A DNA stretch of 64,000 nt from Thinopyrum elongatum. Lineage: Eukaryota; Streptophyta; Magnoliopsida; Poales; Poaceae. The notes below the pieces were generated by a model. The model did not search any database. It was not told the DNA's origin and was given only the letters and a program-made list of their open reading frames with translations. The position numbers and the translations under genes were made by a program. Below, piece after piece: positions 1 through 12,575 of the stretch (position 1 is the first letter of the stretch; every line of letters starts with the position of its first letter). The stretch is taken from assembly GCA_011799875.1 (NCBI GenBank), contig CM022297.1, positions 362,146,921 through 362,210,920 on the forward strand, read 5' to 3'.

Positions 1-131
1 CAATCATAACAGAGGCATAATTGTGTGAACATGCAAAACCAAAAACAAAAAGGAAAAATTATTTTATTCATTGGGTTGCCTCCCAACAAGCGCTATCGTT
101 TTATGCCCCTAGCTAGGCATAATGCATAGAT

Positions 132-1372
132 TCAAGTATTGTCATCTTTAGTTTTTGATCCATAGGTTGCCATCATGATGGATTCATATGGTGGCTTAAT
201 TTTAGTTATAGGGAAGTGTTCCATACCTTTCTTTAGAGGAAACTGAAATTTAGTATTCCATTCTTTCATATCAATCATGACACGTATAGTTCGTAAAAAC
301 GGTCTACCACGTATTATGGGACAAGACGGATTGGAATTAATATCAAGCACAATAAAGTCTATGGGCACATAATTCATATTTGCAAGAATAAGAATATCAT
401 TGATTCTTCCCAAAGGCTTTTTAATAGTAGAATCCGCCAAGTGCAAATTAAGAGAACATTCTTAAATATTGGTAAAACCAAGCACATCACAAAGAGATTT
501 TGGAATTGTGGAAACACTAGAACCCAAATCACATAAAGCATTGCACTCATAATTTTTATCTTCACTTTAATGGTGGGTTCCCATTCATCATATAATTTTC
601 TAGGAATTGAAATCTCCAGCTCCAACTTTTCTTCTAAGGATTTTAGCATGGCATCCACAATATGTTTAGTAAAAGCTTTATTTGGTTCATAGGCATTCGG
701 TGAATTTATCATGGATTGCAAAAAAGAAATACACTCAATCAAAGAACAACAATCATAATTAAATTCTTTGTAATCCAAAAGAGTGGGCACATTACTAGCT
801 AAAGTTTTGACCTCTCCAAACCCACTTTTATCAAATTTTTCAACAATACTTTCACCCTCCGAATTATGAGGACACCTTCTAGCTAATGTTGACTCTTCTT
901 CAGTCCACTTATCATCAATTTTAATATTACTAAACAAGGAATCAATAGGAGAAACACCAATCATCTTAACATCCTCATCACTATTATGAAAACAATCAGT
1001 CGAAAACGCTCTTTCTAAAAATTCTCTTTTAGCTCTAAGCATAGCGGTTCTTTTCTTACTTTCATCCATGGAAACATATAAAGCTTTAATTGATTCATTG
1101 ACATCAACCTTAGGTGGAAAAATTTTCATCTTGAGATTTTCTACATCATGAGTAATTTTATCAATGCTTCTAGACATATCATCAATCTTATTCAACTTTT
1201 CTTCTATAGTAGTGTTGAAAACTTTTTTGCGCATTGATAAATTCTTTAATACTACGCTCAAGATCAGAGGGCATCCTATTATTATTGTAAGAAGAATTAC
1301 CATAGGAATTGCCATAATTATTAGAGGAATTTTCAGGAAAAGGCCTAGGATTAAAATTACCTCTATAAGCAT
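132..1372 (-). pseudogene. Element A gag C-terminal part and aspartic protease, frameshifted
   Basis: Seen: a minus-strand reading frame from about 1215 down to about 570 encodes a charged region with the repeated phrase FDKSGFGEV, then after a one-base slip near 560-580 reads a protease start CDLGSSVSTIP, an in-frame stop near 465, and the protease tail with PIIRGRPFLRT (about 290-330), ending at 132. DLGSS corresponds to the retroviral-type D-(S/T)-G-A active site of Ty3/gypsy proteases, and PIIRGRPFL is the C-terminal GRPF block also present in element F (about 62450-62478). Downstream there is no RT. At least two frameshifts and one stop make it non-functional. The phrase FDKSGFGEV also occurs in the ORFs of elements B and C, which links the three families. 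Confidence 0.75.
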
Positions 1373-1432
1373 TGTTATTAAAATTGTTTCGCGAGAAAAA
1401 ATTCACATCTACGGGATCACTATTTTGCTCAA

Positions 1433-2220
1433 TCAAGTAGACGAAGGCACATCATTAAGATCAATATGATCATTTTTACTAGCAACCAACTTCAAAAGAC
1501 CATCTACTTTTTTACTCAAAGTACTAATTTCTTCAACCGAATTAACTTTTTTACTAGTAGGTGCCCTTTCGGTATGCCATTGTGAATAATTTTCCATAAT
1601 ATTATCAAGAAATTTAGTGGATTCACCCAAAGTAATTTCCATAAAAGTACCACCCACGGCAGAATCCAAAAGATTTCTAGAAACAAAATTCAACTCCGCA
1701 TAATTTTTTTGTATAATCATCCATAGATTTAAGCCATGAGTAGGACAATTTGTTATCATTAATTTCATTCTTCCCCAAGATTGTGCAACATGTTCATGCT
1801 CAAGTTGCTTGAAATTCATGATTCGATTTCTAAGGGAAATAATTTTTGCGGGCGGAAAATACTCAGTAATAAAAGCATCTTTGCACTTATCCCACGAATC
1901 AATACTATTGCGAGGCAAAGATGAAAACCAAATTTTTGCACGATCATGCAAAGAGAAAGGAAATAATTTCAACTTCACAATATCATTGTCCACATCTTTT
2001 TTCTTTTGCATATCACACAATTCTACAAATGTCTTTAGATGGGACGAGGCATCCTCATTAGGACTACCAGAAAATTGCTCTTCCATAACAAGATTCAACA
2101 AAGCGGCATTAATATCATACGACTCCGCACTAGCGACGGGAGGAGAGATCGGAGTACTAATAAAATCATTATTATTATTATTGGAAAATCACACAATTTG
2201 GTATTTTCTTGAGACATCAT
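1433..2220 (-). pseudogene. Element A Gag (retrotransposon gag domain), degenerate
   Basis: Gag packages the element RNA into virus-like particles. Seen: a probable start MMSQENTK at 2220, a frame slip in the (ATT)n tract at 2170-2185, then an open frame from 2101 to 1433. This contains the typical gypsy Gag core: LFPFSLHDRAKIWFSSLP, then SWDKCKDAFITEYFPP, then LRNRIMNFKQ, matching the plant retrotransposon gag family (PF03732 type). The stop at 1433 is a frameshift product, because the adjacent frame continues (IEQNSDPVDVNFF, asparagine-rich linker) to about 1188. No CCHC knuckle is visible. It is broken by at least three frameshifts. Confidence 0.82.
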
Positions 2221-2432
2221 GACTACACAAACAAGATCACACGCAAACAAGAGATCGAACGAGAAAAAGGCAAACGAAAAAGAAGGCAAATAAAAAAAGC
2301 AAATATGTTTGTGTTTTTCGCAAAAACGTTTTAGAAGTGGGGGAGATGAAAACGAGAGGCAAATGGAAAATAAAGTAAATTGCAAGGAGATGAGATTTGA
2401 GATTGGGTACTTGATAGATCTGGACGTGATCC

Positions 2433-2450
2433 TCCCTAGCAACGGTGCCA
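2433..2450 (-). other. Primer-binding site of element A (degenerate tRNA-Asp type)
   Basis: On the minus strand this reads TGGCACCGTTGCTAGGGA, two changes from TGGCGCCGTTGCCGGGGA found in elements B and C. It lies about 11 bases from the LTR edge at 2462. Confidence 0.75.
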
Positions 2451-2461
2451 GAAATTCTTCC

Positions 2462-4031
2462 TGATTGCTTGTATCTGCGTTGGTATTTTCCTGAAGAGAA
2501 GATGATGTAGCATGGCAACGGTAACCATTTCCCTCAGTTATGAAACCAAGGTTATCAATCCAGTAGGAGAACCAAGCAACACTATGCAAACGGCACCTGC
2601 ACACAAAGCACAAAAACTTGCAACCCAACGCGTAAGAGGGGTTGTCAATCCCTCCTCGGTATTGAGATAGATTAAATTGTATGAGATTTGATAAATAGAT
2701 CTAACTAAAACACAAAATAAAATAAATAAAGGAAAAACATAGCAAGGTATTTTTGGTTTTATATGATAGGAAAATAGACCCGGGGGCGTAGATTTCACTA
2801 GAGGCTTCTCTCGAGAAAATAGCATACGGTGGGCAAACAAATTACTGTTGGGCAATTGATAGAAAAGCGAATAATCATGACGATATCCAAGGAAATGATC
2901 ATGTATACAGGCATCACATCCAAGATTAGTAGACCAAAATGATTCTGCATCTACTATTATTACTCCACACATCGACCGCTATCCAGCATGCATCTAGTGT
3001 ATTAAGTTCATGGAAAAACGGAGTAATGCAATAAGAACGATGACATGATGTAGACAAGATCTATTTATGTAGAAATAGACCCCATCTTGTTACCCTTAAT
3101 GTAGGAACAGAGCCCATCTTTTTATCCTTAATAGCAACGATACATGTGTGTCATGTCTCTTTCTGTCACTGAGATTGAGCACCGCAAGATCGAACCCATC
3201 ACAAAGAACCTCTTCCCATTGCAAGAAAAATTAATCCAGTTGGCCAAACCAAACCAAAATTTCGGAGAAGAAATACGAGGCTATAACAATCATGCATAAA
3301 AGAGTTCAGCAAAGACTCAAATAATATTCATGGATAGAATTGATCATAAACTCACAATTCATCGGATCCCAACAAACACACCACAAAAAGTCATTACATC
3401 AAATAGATCTCCAAGAACATCGAGGAGAATATTGTATTGAAGATCAAAAAGAGAGAAGAAGACATCTAGCTACTACCTATGGACCCGTAGGTCTGTAGTA
3501 AACTACTCACGCATCATCGGAGGGCCAAGGGTGATGATGAAGAACCCCTCCGTGATTGTTGACCCCTCCGCCAGACTGCCGGAAAAGGCCTCTAGATTGG
3601 ATCTCGTGGTTCTGGAACTTGCGGCAGCGGAAACTGTTTTCTCTCGACTCCTCTAGGGTTTCTGTAATATTAGAGTATTTATAGAGCTGAGAGGCGGTGG
3701 AGAAGCCTCCTATGGGCCCCACTACCCACCAGGGCGCCCTGGTGCCTAGTGGGCCCTGCAGGCCTCCTCTGGTGCACTTCTTGGGCTCCCCTGGTGTCTT
3801 CTGGGCAGAAAAAATTCTCCAAAAAGTTTTGTGGCATTTGGACTACGTTTGGTATTGATTTTCCGCGAAGTAAAAAACAAGCAAAAAAAGCACCTGGCAT
3901 TGGGCACTATGTCAATAGGTTAGTCCCAAAAAATGATATAAAGTTGCTATAAAATGAATATAAAACATCCAAGATTGATAATATAATAGCATGGAACAAT
4001 AAAAAATTATAGATACGTTGGAGACATATCA
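2462..4031 (-). repeat. 5' LTR of element A
   Basis: About 1570 bp, bounded by TG...CA on the + strand. The right end reads GTTGGAGACATATCA, the mirror of the TGATACGTCTCCAACG start typical of this Triticeae gypsy group. It aligns along its length with the LTRs of B and C (shared blocks such as the CCCGGGGGC stretch near 2780 and the CCTCTTCCCATTGCAAG block near 3210). A minus-strand TATA-like CTATAAATA is at 3676-3684. Only one LTR lies in the window, so its age cannot be estimated. Confidence 0.85.
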
Positions 4032-4365
4032 GATTACGTTGATGCAAGCTTTGACACCGATCTGGATGACCCTGAGTCTTGAACCGGATACGTCAAGTGG
4101 AGCAAACGTTTGGAGTAGTTCCAAACCGAGCGTTGAGGCAGGATTTACATAGGAAGCGCATATTTAACGCCCTTTTCAACTCCATGCGTGATTGGATCAA
4201 GGACGGAGACATTGAGATTTGCAAAGTACACACGGATCTGAATGTTGCAGACCCATTGACTAAAACATCTCTCACAAGCAAAACATGATCAAACCCCAGA
4301 ACTCACAGGGGGTTAATCACATAGCGATGTGAACTAGATTATTGACTCTAGTGCAAGTGGGAGAC
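4032..4365 (+). pseudogene. Copia pol C-terminus (RNase H tail), fragment
   Basis: Seen: plus-strand frames encode AEIEx-like Copia RNase H tail motifs, notably HTDLNVADPLTKTSL (about 4229-4273), the conserved end of Copia RNase H ('ADxLTK'). The first codons are lost to the insertion of element A at 4032. The tail is followed by an untranslated stretch and the polypurine tract AAGTGGGAGACT at 4355-4366, just before the LTR. An in-frame stop before 4082 and the missing upstream part make it a fragment. Confidence 0.85.
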
Positions 4366-4806
4366 TGTTGGAAATATGCCCTAGAGGCAATAATAAATTG
4401 GTTATTATCATATTTCCTTGTTCATGATAAAGGTTTATTATTCATACAAGAATTGAATTGACCGAAAACTTAAATACATGTGTGGATACATAAACAAGTA
4501 CCGTGTCCCTAGTGAGCCTCTACTAGACTAGCTTGTTGATCAAAGATGGTTAAGGTTTCCTCACCATAGACATGAGTTGTCATTTGATAACAGGATCACA
4601 TCATTAGGACAATGATGTGATGGACAAGACCCAACCGTAAGCTTAGCATTTGATTGTATCACTTGAGTTTATTGCTATAGCTTTCTTCATGTCAAGTATC
4701 TATTCCTAAGACCATGAGATCATGCAACTCTCGGATACCAGAGGAATACCTTGTGTGCTATCAAACGTCACTTGATAACTGGGTGATCATATAGATGCTC
4801 TATAGG
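4366..4806 (+). repeat. 3' LTR of a Copia element (Angela/BARE1-like), truncated
   Basis: It starts TGTTGGAAATATGCCCTAGA directly after the polypurine tract. The start and following blocks (TACATGTGTGGATACATA, GATGTGATGGACAAGACCCA) match the abundant Angela/BARE1/WIS LTR as I remember it. It is interrupted at 4807 by E1; the rest would lie beyond the window. The last five bases, ATAGG (4802-4806), would be the E1 target duplication. Confidence 0.85.
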
Positions 4807-5502
4807 TGTAACACCCATGTATTTTGAGCTACAGTAATCCCTGTGATTAAGCTAATCATTTTGCTAAACAGTGCTTGATCACCTTTGATTCCATATCTCA
4901 TTTCAAATTCCACTTTGAATTCAAATTCAAATAATAAGTGAAATACAAAAATTCACAAACAGGAAAACTAAAATGTTCATATTGTGGCAAATAATCCATA
5001 GATAATTGTGGTGGTGAAATCAACTTTTTATAAAGCGTATAAGTGCCTTAAAACATTTAAAACAGAGGCCAAAACAATAATTTAAATGCTTTTCAAATTA
5101 TAAAAATTCTAAACTAATTTATTTAAATGCTAAACTTAATGTGGCAGTGGCCTAAATTATAACACTAAATTTGGGTGCAAGTTTTATATTTTTATAAAAC
5201 TAAAATACTTTGTTTTAAAAAGAAACAAAAAACAAATAAGAAAGAAAAATAAAACAAAAGGAAAAGAAAAGGGCCAGGCCAGACTCGGCCTTAGGCCATA
5301 GTGGCTGGCCCAGCCGACCCAACCCACTCCCCCCGGTCGTCTCTCTCCTTCCCCCTGTTTAGGAAATAGTGGTTGGCCCAGCCGGCCCAACCCACTCCCC
5401 CCGGTCGTCTCTCTCCTTCCCCCTGTTCACCCGACCGCGCCCGCGCGCTCCCGCCTAACCACCTCGCCGGTAGCGCCGGGTGGGGATAAGGGCGCCGCTC
5501 CC
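4807..5502 (+). mobile_element. E1 piece 1: start of a long TGTAACACC-type LTR sequence
   Basis: It begins TGTAACACCCATG, a common start of long plant gypsy LTRs. AT-rich up to 5270, then GC-rich with a direct duplication of about 66-70 bp (GTGGCTGGCCCAGCC... near 5300 and GTGGTTGGCCCAGCC... near 5370). It is interrupted at 5503 by element B and resumes at 12576. No coding region is convincing. Orientation is inferred from the TG start. Confidence 0.6.
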
Positions 5503-7078
5503 TGCTACTTCTTGAGCTTGCATTGATTTTCCCTTGAAGAGGAAAGGGTGATGCAGCAAAGTAGAGATAAGTATTTCCCTCGGTTAAGAACCAAGGTATC
5601 AATCCAGTAGGAGGCACAAGCAAGTCTCCAATCTATGCACCTGCACAAACTAACAAACACTTGCACACAACGTGAAAAAGGGGTTGTCAATCCCTTCACG
5701 GTCACAAACAAGAGTGAGATCTAATAGAGATGGGTATAAAAGATAAATAAAAGAGCAAACTAAAGTAAATATAAATAAATTACAAAAACGTATTTTTGAG
5801 TTGTTTGGTTTATAGATCTGAAAATATATGATGGAAAATAGACCCGGGGGCCATAGGTTTCACTAGAGGCTTCTCTCTTGAAAGAAAACATACGGTGGGT
5901 AAACAAATTACTGTTGAGCAATTGATAGAAAAGCGGATAGTTATGACGATATCTAAGGCAATGATCATGAATATAGGCATCACGTCCATGACAACTAGAC
6001 TGAAACGATTCTGCATCTACTACTATTACTCCACACATCGACCAACTCCTGCCTGCATCTAGAGTATTAAGTTCATAAGAACATTTCAACGCTATAAGTA
6101 AGATGACATGATGTAGAGGGATAAACTCAAGCAATATGACATAAACCCCATCTTTTTATCCTTGATGGCAACAATACAATACGTGCCTCGCTACTCCTTC
6201 TGTCACTGGGTGAGGACACCGCAAGATTGAACCCAAAACTAAGCACCTCTCCCATTGCAAGAAAAACCAATCTAGTTGGCCAAACCAAATCGATAGTTCA
6301 AGGAGAAATACAAAGATATCTTAATCATGCATAAAAGAGTTTAGATAAGACTCAAGTAATATTCATAGATAATCTGATCATAAATCCACAATTCATCGGA
6401 TCTCAACAAACACACCGCAAAAGAAGATTACATCGAATAGAACTCCAAGAACATCTAGGAGAGCATGGTATTGAAGATCAAAGAGAGAGAAGAAGCCATC
6501 TAGCTACTAGCTATGGACCAGTAGGTCTGTGGTAAACTACTCACGCTTCATCGAAAGGGCAGCAAGGTTGATGTAGAGGCCCTCCGTGATCGAATTCCCC
6601 TCTAGCAGGGTGCCGGAAAAGGCCCCAAGATGGGATCTCCGGGAACAGAGGCTTCTGGCGGCGGAAAGTATTTTGGTGGACACTTCTGATGTTTGGGGAA
6701 TATTTGAGAATATATAGAGGTGGAATTAGGGTTAGGGGACTCCCGAGGGGCCCACAAGCCCTTAGGGCGCCCCCTGGGGCGCGCCCTAGAGGCTTGTGGC
6801 CTCCTCGGGACTCTTCTGGCCCTCTCTCCAAGTCACGTAGGTGTCTTTTGGTCCAAGAAAAATCATCGTAAAGTTTTATTCCGTTTGGACTCTATTTGAT
6901 ATTCTTTTTCTGTAAAAGTCAAAAACAAGGAAAAACAGAAACTGGCACTGGGCTCTAGGTTAATAGGTTAGTCCCAAAAATAATAAAAAATAGCATAATA
7001 ATGCATATAAAACATCCAAAACATATAATATAATAGCATGTAACAATCAAAAATTATAGATACGTTGGAGACGTATCA
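5503..7078 (-). repeat. 3' LTR of element B
   Basis: About 1576 bp, + strand TGCTACTTCTTGAGCTT...GGAGACGTATCA. It is highly similar to 11005-12575 throughout. A minus-strand TATA-like element (CTATATATTC) is at about 6709-6718. Confidence 0.93.
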
Positions 7079-9900
7079 AGCATCCCCAAGCTTAATTCCT
7101 GCTCATCCTCGAGTGGGTAAATGATAAAAATAAAATTTTTGATGTGGAATGCTACCTAAAATGTTTATCAATGCAATCTTCTTTATTGTGGCAAGAATAT
7201 TCAGATCCATAAGATTCAAAACAAAAGTTTAATATTGACATAAAAACAATAATACTTCAGGCATACTAATAAAGCAATCATGTCTTCTCAAAATAACATG
7301 ACCAAAGAAAGTTATCCCTACAAAATCATATAGTCTGGCTATGCTCCATATTCATCACACAAAGTATTTCATCATGCACAACCCCGATAACAAGCCAAGC
7401 AATTATTTCATACTTTTGGTGTTCTGAAACTTTTTCAACTTTCACGCAATACATGAGCGTGAGCCATGGATATAGCACTATAGGTGGAATAGAATATGGT
7501 GGTTGTGGAGAAAACAAAAAGAAGGAGAAAGTCTCACATCAACTAGGCAAATTAATGGGCTATGGAGATGCCCATCAATTGATATCGATGCAAGTGAGTA
7601 GGGATTGCCATGCAATAGATGCACTAGAGCTATAAGTGTATGAAAGCTCAAAAAGAAGCTAAGTGGGTGTGCATCCAACTTGCTTGCTCATGAAGACCTA
7701 GGGAAATTGAGGAAGCCCATCATTGGAATATACAAGCCAAGTTATATAATGAAAAATTCCCACTAGTATATGAAAGTGACAAAATAGGAAGACTCTCTAT
7801 CATGAAGATCATGGTGCTATTTCGAAGCACAAGTGTGGAAAAAGGATAGTAACATTGTCCCTTCTCTCTTTTCTCTCCTGTTTTCTGTTTGGGCTTCTTT
7901 GGCCTCTTTTTTTTTTGGGCTTCTTTGGCCTTTTTTATTATTTTTAAAGTCCGGAGACTCATCCCAACTTGTGAGGGAATCATAGCTTCCATCATCCTTT
8001 CCTCACATGGGACAATGCTCTAATAATGATGATCATCTCACTTTTATTTACTTACAACTCAAGAATTACAACTCGATACTTAGAACAAAATATGACTCTA
8101 TATGAATGCCTCCGACGGTGTACCGGGATGTGCAATGATCAAGAGTGATAGGTATAAAAAATATAAACGGTGGCCAAGCCACAAATACTATGCCAACTAC
8201 ATGATCATGCAAAGCAATATGACAATGATGGTGCATGTCATAATAAAACGGAACGGTGGAAGTTGCATGGCAATATATCTCGGAATGGCTATGGAAATGC
8301 CATAATGTGTAGGTATGGTGGCTGTTTTGAGGAAGGGTATGTGGTGGGTTTAATGCACCGGCGAAAGTTGCGCGGTACTAGAGAGGGTAGCAATGGTGGA
8401 AGGGTGAGAGTGCGTATAATCCATGGACTCAACATTAGTCATAAAGAACTCACATACTTATTGCAAAAATTTATTAGCCATCAAAACAAAGTACTACACG
8501 CATGCTCCTAGGGGGTTAGATTGGTAGGAAAAGACCATCGCTCGCCCCGACCGCCACTCATAAGGAAGACAATCAAAAAATAAATCATGCTCCGACTTCA
8601 TCGCATAACGGTTCACCATACATGCATGCTACGGGAATCACAAACTTTAACACAAGTATTTCTACCAATCCATAATTACTCACTAGCATGACTCTAATAT
8701 CACCATCTTTATATCTCAAAACAAATGCAAGGAATCAAACTTCTCATATATTCAATGCTCTTTATATGAAAGTTTTTATTATATCCCTCTTGGATGCCCA
8801 TCATATTAGGACTAAATTCATAACCTAAGAAAATTACCATGTTGTTTAAGACTCTCAAAATAATATAAGTGAAGCATGGGAGTTCAACAATTTCTACAAA
8901 ATAAAGCCACCGCCGTGCTCTAAAAAGATATAAGTGAAGCACTAGAGCAAACTGCCTAGCTCAAAAGATATAAGTGAAGCACATAGAGTATTCTAATAAA
9001 TTCACGATTAAAGTGTGTCCCTCTAAAAAGGTGTGTACAGAAAGGATGATTGTGGCAAACTAAAAATCAAAGACTCATATCATACAAGACGCCCCAAGCA
9101 AAACACATATTATGTGGTGAATAAAAATATTGCCTCAAGTAAATTTACCAATGCATTGAATACGAAAGAGGGGATGCCATCCGGGGCATCCCCAAGCTTA
9201 GATGCTTGGTTGTCCTTGAATATTACCTTGGGATGCCTTGGGAATCCCCAAGCTTAGGCTCATGTCACTCCTTATTCCATAGTCCATTAAATCTTTACCC
9301 AAAACTTGAAAACTTCACAACACAAAACTCAACAGAAAACTCATAAGATCCGTTAGTATAATAAAATAAATCACCACTTTAGGTACTGTTGTGAACTCAT
9401 TATAAATTTATATTGGTGTTATATCTACTGTATTCCAACTTCTCCATGGTTCATACCCCCCTATACTACCCATAGATTCATCAAAATAAGCAAACAACAC
9501 ATAGAAAACAGAATCTGTCAAAAACAGAACAGTCTGTAGTAACCAGAATATTAATCATACTTATGTAATTCCAAAAAAAATAAAAATTAGGACAACATAG
9601 GCAATTCATATATAAATCTTGTGTAAAAAATTCAGAATTGATCCATGCTCCAGTGAATTTAAACAATTATTTTACTGGATGCAAAAGTTTCTGTTTTTCA
9701 GCAAAACCAAATCAACGATATACCAAAGCATCCCAATGGTCTTGCTTGGTTCAAACACTAATTAAAACACCAAAACACAATTACTACAGAGGTAATAATG
9801 TGTATTTTCATAAAAACAGAAAAGAAAATTATTGGGTTGTCTCCCAACAAGCGCTTTTCTTTAAAGCCTTTTTGCTAGGCGTTGGTAATTTTAATGATGC
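7079..9900. other. Element B internal non-coding region
   Basis: About 2.8 kb between the 3' LTR and the ORF. No supported gene. It has a duplicated pyrimidine-rich segment (TTTGGGCTTCTTTGGCC at about 7886 and 7914), runs of the motif AGATATAAGTGAAGC (about 8925-8980), and two copies of GCATCCCCAAGCTTAG (9186, and GAATCCCCAAGCTTAG at 9241). The same landmarks occur in element C at 37000-37620. The TTGGGTTGTCTCCCAACAAG block is at about 9833-9852. Confidence 0.7.
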
Positions 9901-10727
9901 TCACATGAAAGATAGCAATTGAAACATGAAGAGAGCATCATATGGCATGTGAAAAAGAAGTTTAAGTCCAACATACTTCCTATGCATAGGAATTTTATAA
10001 GCAAACAAATTATCAAGACAAGCAAAAACTAGCATATGCAAGGAAGAAGAAAGAAACAATAGCAATCTCAACATAACGAGAGGTAATTTAGTGACATGGA
10101 AATTTCTACAACCATATTTTCCTCTCTCATAATAATTACATATAGGATCATAATAAAATTCAACAATATAGCTATCACATAAAATTTTCTCTACATGATC
10201 CACATGCATGCAAAGTTGACACTCTTCCAAAATAGTGGGATTAACATAGAATAAAGTCATTACTTCTCCAAGCCCACTTTTATCAAAAATTTCATAAGAT
10301 TGATGAAACTCCAAAGTAGTGGGATCATTATTTCCTAAAGTTGACACTCTTCCAAACCCACTTTCAATATTATTGCAAACATTATTATCATGAAGCTTAA
10401 ATAAAGTTTCAAGATCATAAGAAGCATTATCACCCCAAACATGATCATTGCAATAAGTAGTGGACATAGAAAAATTAGCATCCCCAAGCTTAGGGTTTTG
10501 CATATTATTAGCACAATTAACATTAATATATTTATAATAATATCATTGCAATCATGCTTTTCATTCAAGGAGCTATCGTGAATCACTTCATAAATTTCAT
10601 CACAATTTTCAGATTCACAGATTTCAAGCAAAACTTCATAAAGATAATGTAGTGCACTCAACTCACTAGCAATTGGTTCATCATAATTGGATCTTTTAAA
10701 AAGATTAGCAAGTGGATGAGGATCCAT
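9901..10727 (-). pseudogene. Element B gag-like ORF of unknown function, frameshifted
   Basis: Seen: the start MDPHPLANLFKRSNYDEP at 10727 reads to about 10520, where a one-base loss relative to the same ORF in element C (GAATTT versus TATTT) shifts the frame. It continues as MQNPKLGDANF from 10503 to the stop at 9901. The protein is acidic and asparagine-rich, with the phrase FDKSGLGEV, a cysteine/histidine cluster (ECQLCMHVDHVE) and a hydrophobic C-terminus. I recognise no enzyme motif. FDKSGxGEV is shared with the gag C-terminal region of element A, so it may derive from that part of an Athila gag-pro polyprotein. Function unknown. Confidence 0.65.
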
Positions 10728-10975
10728 AAAAATTTTGCTCTTGATTTTCAATAAACACACAATTATACCAAGCGAACAAGCAAACAAACCAAGTAAGACA
10801 TAAAGGCAAATGAAAAGACGAACAGAAAGAAGGCGAATAAAAAGGCAAATATTTTTGTGTTTTTCTGAAAACGTTTTACAAGTGGGGGAGAGGAAAACGA
10901 GAGGCAAATGGCAAATAATGTAAGTGCAAGAGATGAGAGTTTATGATGGGTACTTGGTAGGCTTGATGTAGAACC

Positions 10976-10993
10976 TCCCCGGCAACGGCGCCA
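10976..10993 (-). other. Primer-binding site of element B (tRNA-Asp type)
   Basis: The minus strand reads TGGCGCCGTTGCCGGGGA, the usual Asp-type primer site of this gypsy group, 11 bases inside the 5' LTR edge at 11005. Confidence 0.9.
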
Positions 10994-11004
10994 GAAGTTC
11001 TTCC

Positions 11005-12575
11005 TTCTACTTCTTGAGCTTGCGTTGATTTTTCCCTTGAAGAGGAAAGGGTGATGCAGCAAAGTAGAGATAAGTATTTCCCTCAGTTAAGAACCAAGGT
11101 TTCAATCCAGTAGGAGGCACAAGCAAGTCTCCAATCTATGCACCTGCACAAACTAACAAACACTTGCACACAACACGAAAAAGGGGTTGTCCATCCCTTC
11201 ACGGTCACGAACAAGAGTGAGATCTAATAGAGATGGGTATAAAAGATAAATAAAAGAGCAAACTAAAGTAAATATAAATAAATTGCAACAAGGTATTTTT
11301 GGGTTTTTTAGTATATATATCTGAAAATATATGATGGAAAATAGACCCGGGGGCCATAGGTTTCACTAGAGGCTTCTCTCTTGAAAGAAAACATACGGTG
11401 GGTAAACAAAATACTGTTGAGCAATTGATATAAAAGCGCATAGTTATGACGATATCTAAGGCAATGATCATGAATATAGGCATCACGTCCGTGACAAGTA
11501 GACCAAAATGATTCTGCATCTACTACTATTACTCCACACATCGACCGACTCCTGCCTGCATCTAGAGTATTAAGTTCATAAGAACAGAGCAACGCTTTAA
11601 GTAAGGTGACATGATGTAGAGGGATAAACTCAAGCAATATGACATAAACCCCATCTTTTTATCCTTGATGGCAATAATACAATACGTGCCTCGCGACCCC
11701 TTATGTCACTGGGTGAGGACACCGCAAGATTGAACCCAAAACTAAACACCTCTCCCATTGCAAGAAAAACCAATCTAGTTGGCCAACCAAACCGACAGTT
11801 CGAAGAGAAATACAAAGATATCTTAATCATGCATAAAAGAGTTCAGAGAAGGCTCAAATAATATTCATAGATAATCTGATCGTAAATCCACAATTCATCA
11901 GATCTCAACAAACACACCGCAAAAGAAGATTACATGGGATAGAACTCCAAGAACATCGAGGAGAACATGGTATTGAAGATCAAAGAGAGAGAAGAAGCCA
12001 TCTAGCTACTAGCTATGGACCCGTAGGTCTGTGGTAAACAACTCATGCTTCATCAGAAGGGTAGCAAGGTTGATGTAGAGGCCGTCCGTGATCGAATCCC
12101 CCTCCGGCAGGGTGCCGGAAAAGGCCCCAAGATGGGATCTCACGGGAACAGACGCTTGCGGCGGCGGAAAAGTATTTTGGTGGACGCTTCTGATGTTTGG
12201 GGAATATTTGAGAATATATAGAGGTGGAATTAGGGTTAGGGGACTTCCGAGGGGCCCACAAGCCCCCATGGCGCGCCCCCCTGGGGCGTGCCCTAGAGGC
12301 TTGTGGCCCCCTCGGGACTCTTCTGGCCCTCTCTCCAAGTCACGTAGGTGTCTTCTGGTCTAATAAAAATCATCGTAAAGTTTTATTCCGTTTGATATTC
12401 CTTTTCTGTAAAAGTCGAAAACAAGGAAAAAACATAAACTGGCACTGGGCTGTAGGTTAATAGGCTAGTCCCAAAAATAATATAAAATAGCATAATAATG
12501 CATATAAAACATCCAAAACAGATAATATAATAGCATGGAACAATAAAAAATTATAGATACGTTGGAGACGTATCA
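11005..12575 (-). repeat. 5' LTR of element B
   Basis: About 1571 bp, the near-identical partner of 5503-7078. The terminal T of TG is changed (TTCTACTTC). A TATA-like element (CTATATATTC on minus) is at about 12212-12221. Confidence 0.93.

Larger units (their letters stand above)
1..4031 (-). mobile_element. Element A: Athila-type gypsy LTR retrotransposon, partial (gag-protease only)
   Basis: Seen: from right to left this minus-strand element has a 5' LTR (2462-4031), a degenerate primer-binding site (2433-2450), gag (to 1433) and gag C-terminus/protease remnants (1372 to 132). Its 3' LTR lies beyond the window start. After the protease there is the leader-like motif TTGGGTTGCCTCCCAACA (about 72-89), which recurs in elements B and C at the corresponding place, so no polymerase seems to follow. 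The right LTR end abuts Copia RNase H sequence at 4032, so A inserted into a Copia element. Family knowledge: gag and protease resemble Athila-lineage Triticeae elements (Sabrina/WHAM/Fatima type). The exact family is inferred. Confidence 0.88.
5503..12575 (-). mobile_element. Element B: complete non-autonomous gypsy LTR retrotransposon
   Basis: 7.07 kb, minus orientation: 3' LTR 5503-7078, internal 7079-11004, 5' LTR 11005-12575. The flanking five bases are CTCCC (5498-5502) and CTTCC (12576-12580), a target duplication with one change. A perfect tRNA-Asp-type primer site (10976-10993) lies beside the 5' LTR, and the polypurine tract AGCTTGGGGATGCT (minus) lies beside the 3' LTR at about 7079-7092. 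The internal part holds one gag-like ORF and no protease, RT, RNase H or integrase, so it must be mobilised by another element. It sits inside E1. Confidence 0.93.

Noticed and set aside
5900..6134. Recurring peptide with HVILLIALKCSYELNTLDA in LTRs of B (also 11308-11637)
   Set aside because: It is LTR sequence (the ATGTCATCTT...TTAATACTC region) that is open by chance in both copies; not in a coding position for any gypsy element.
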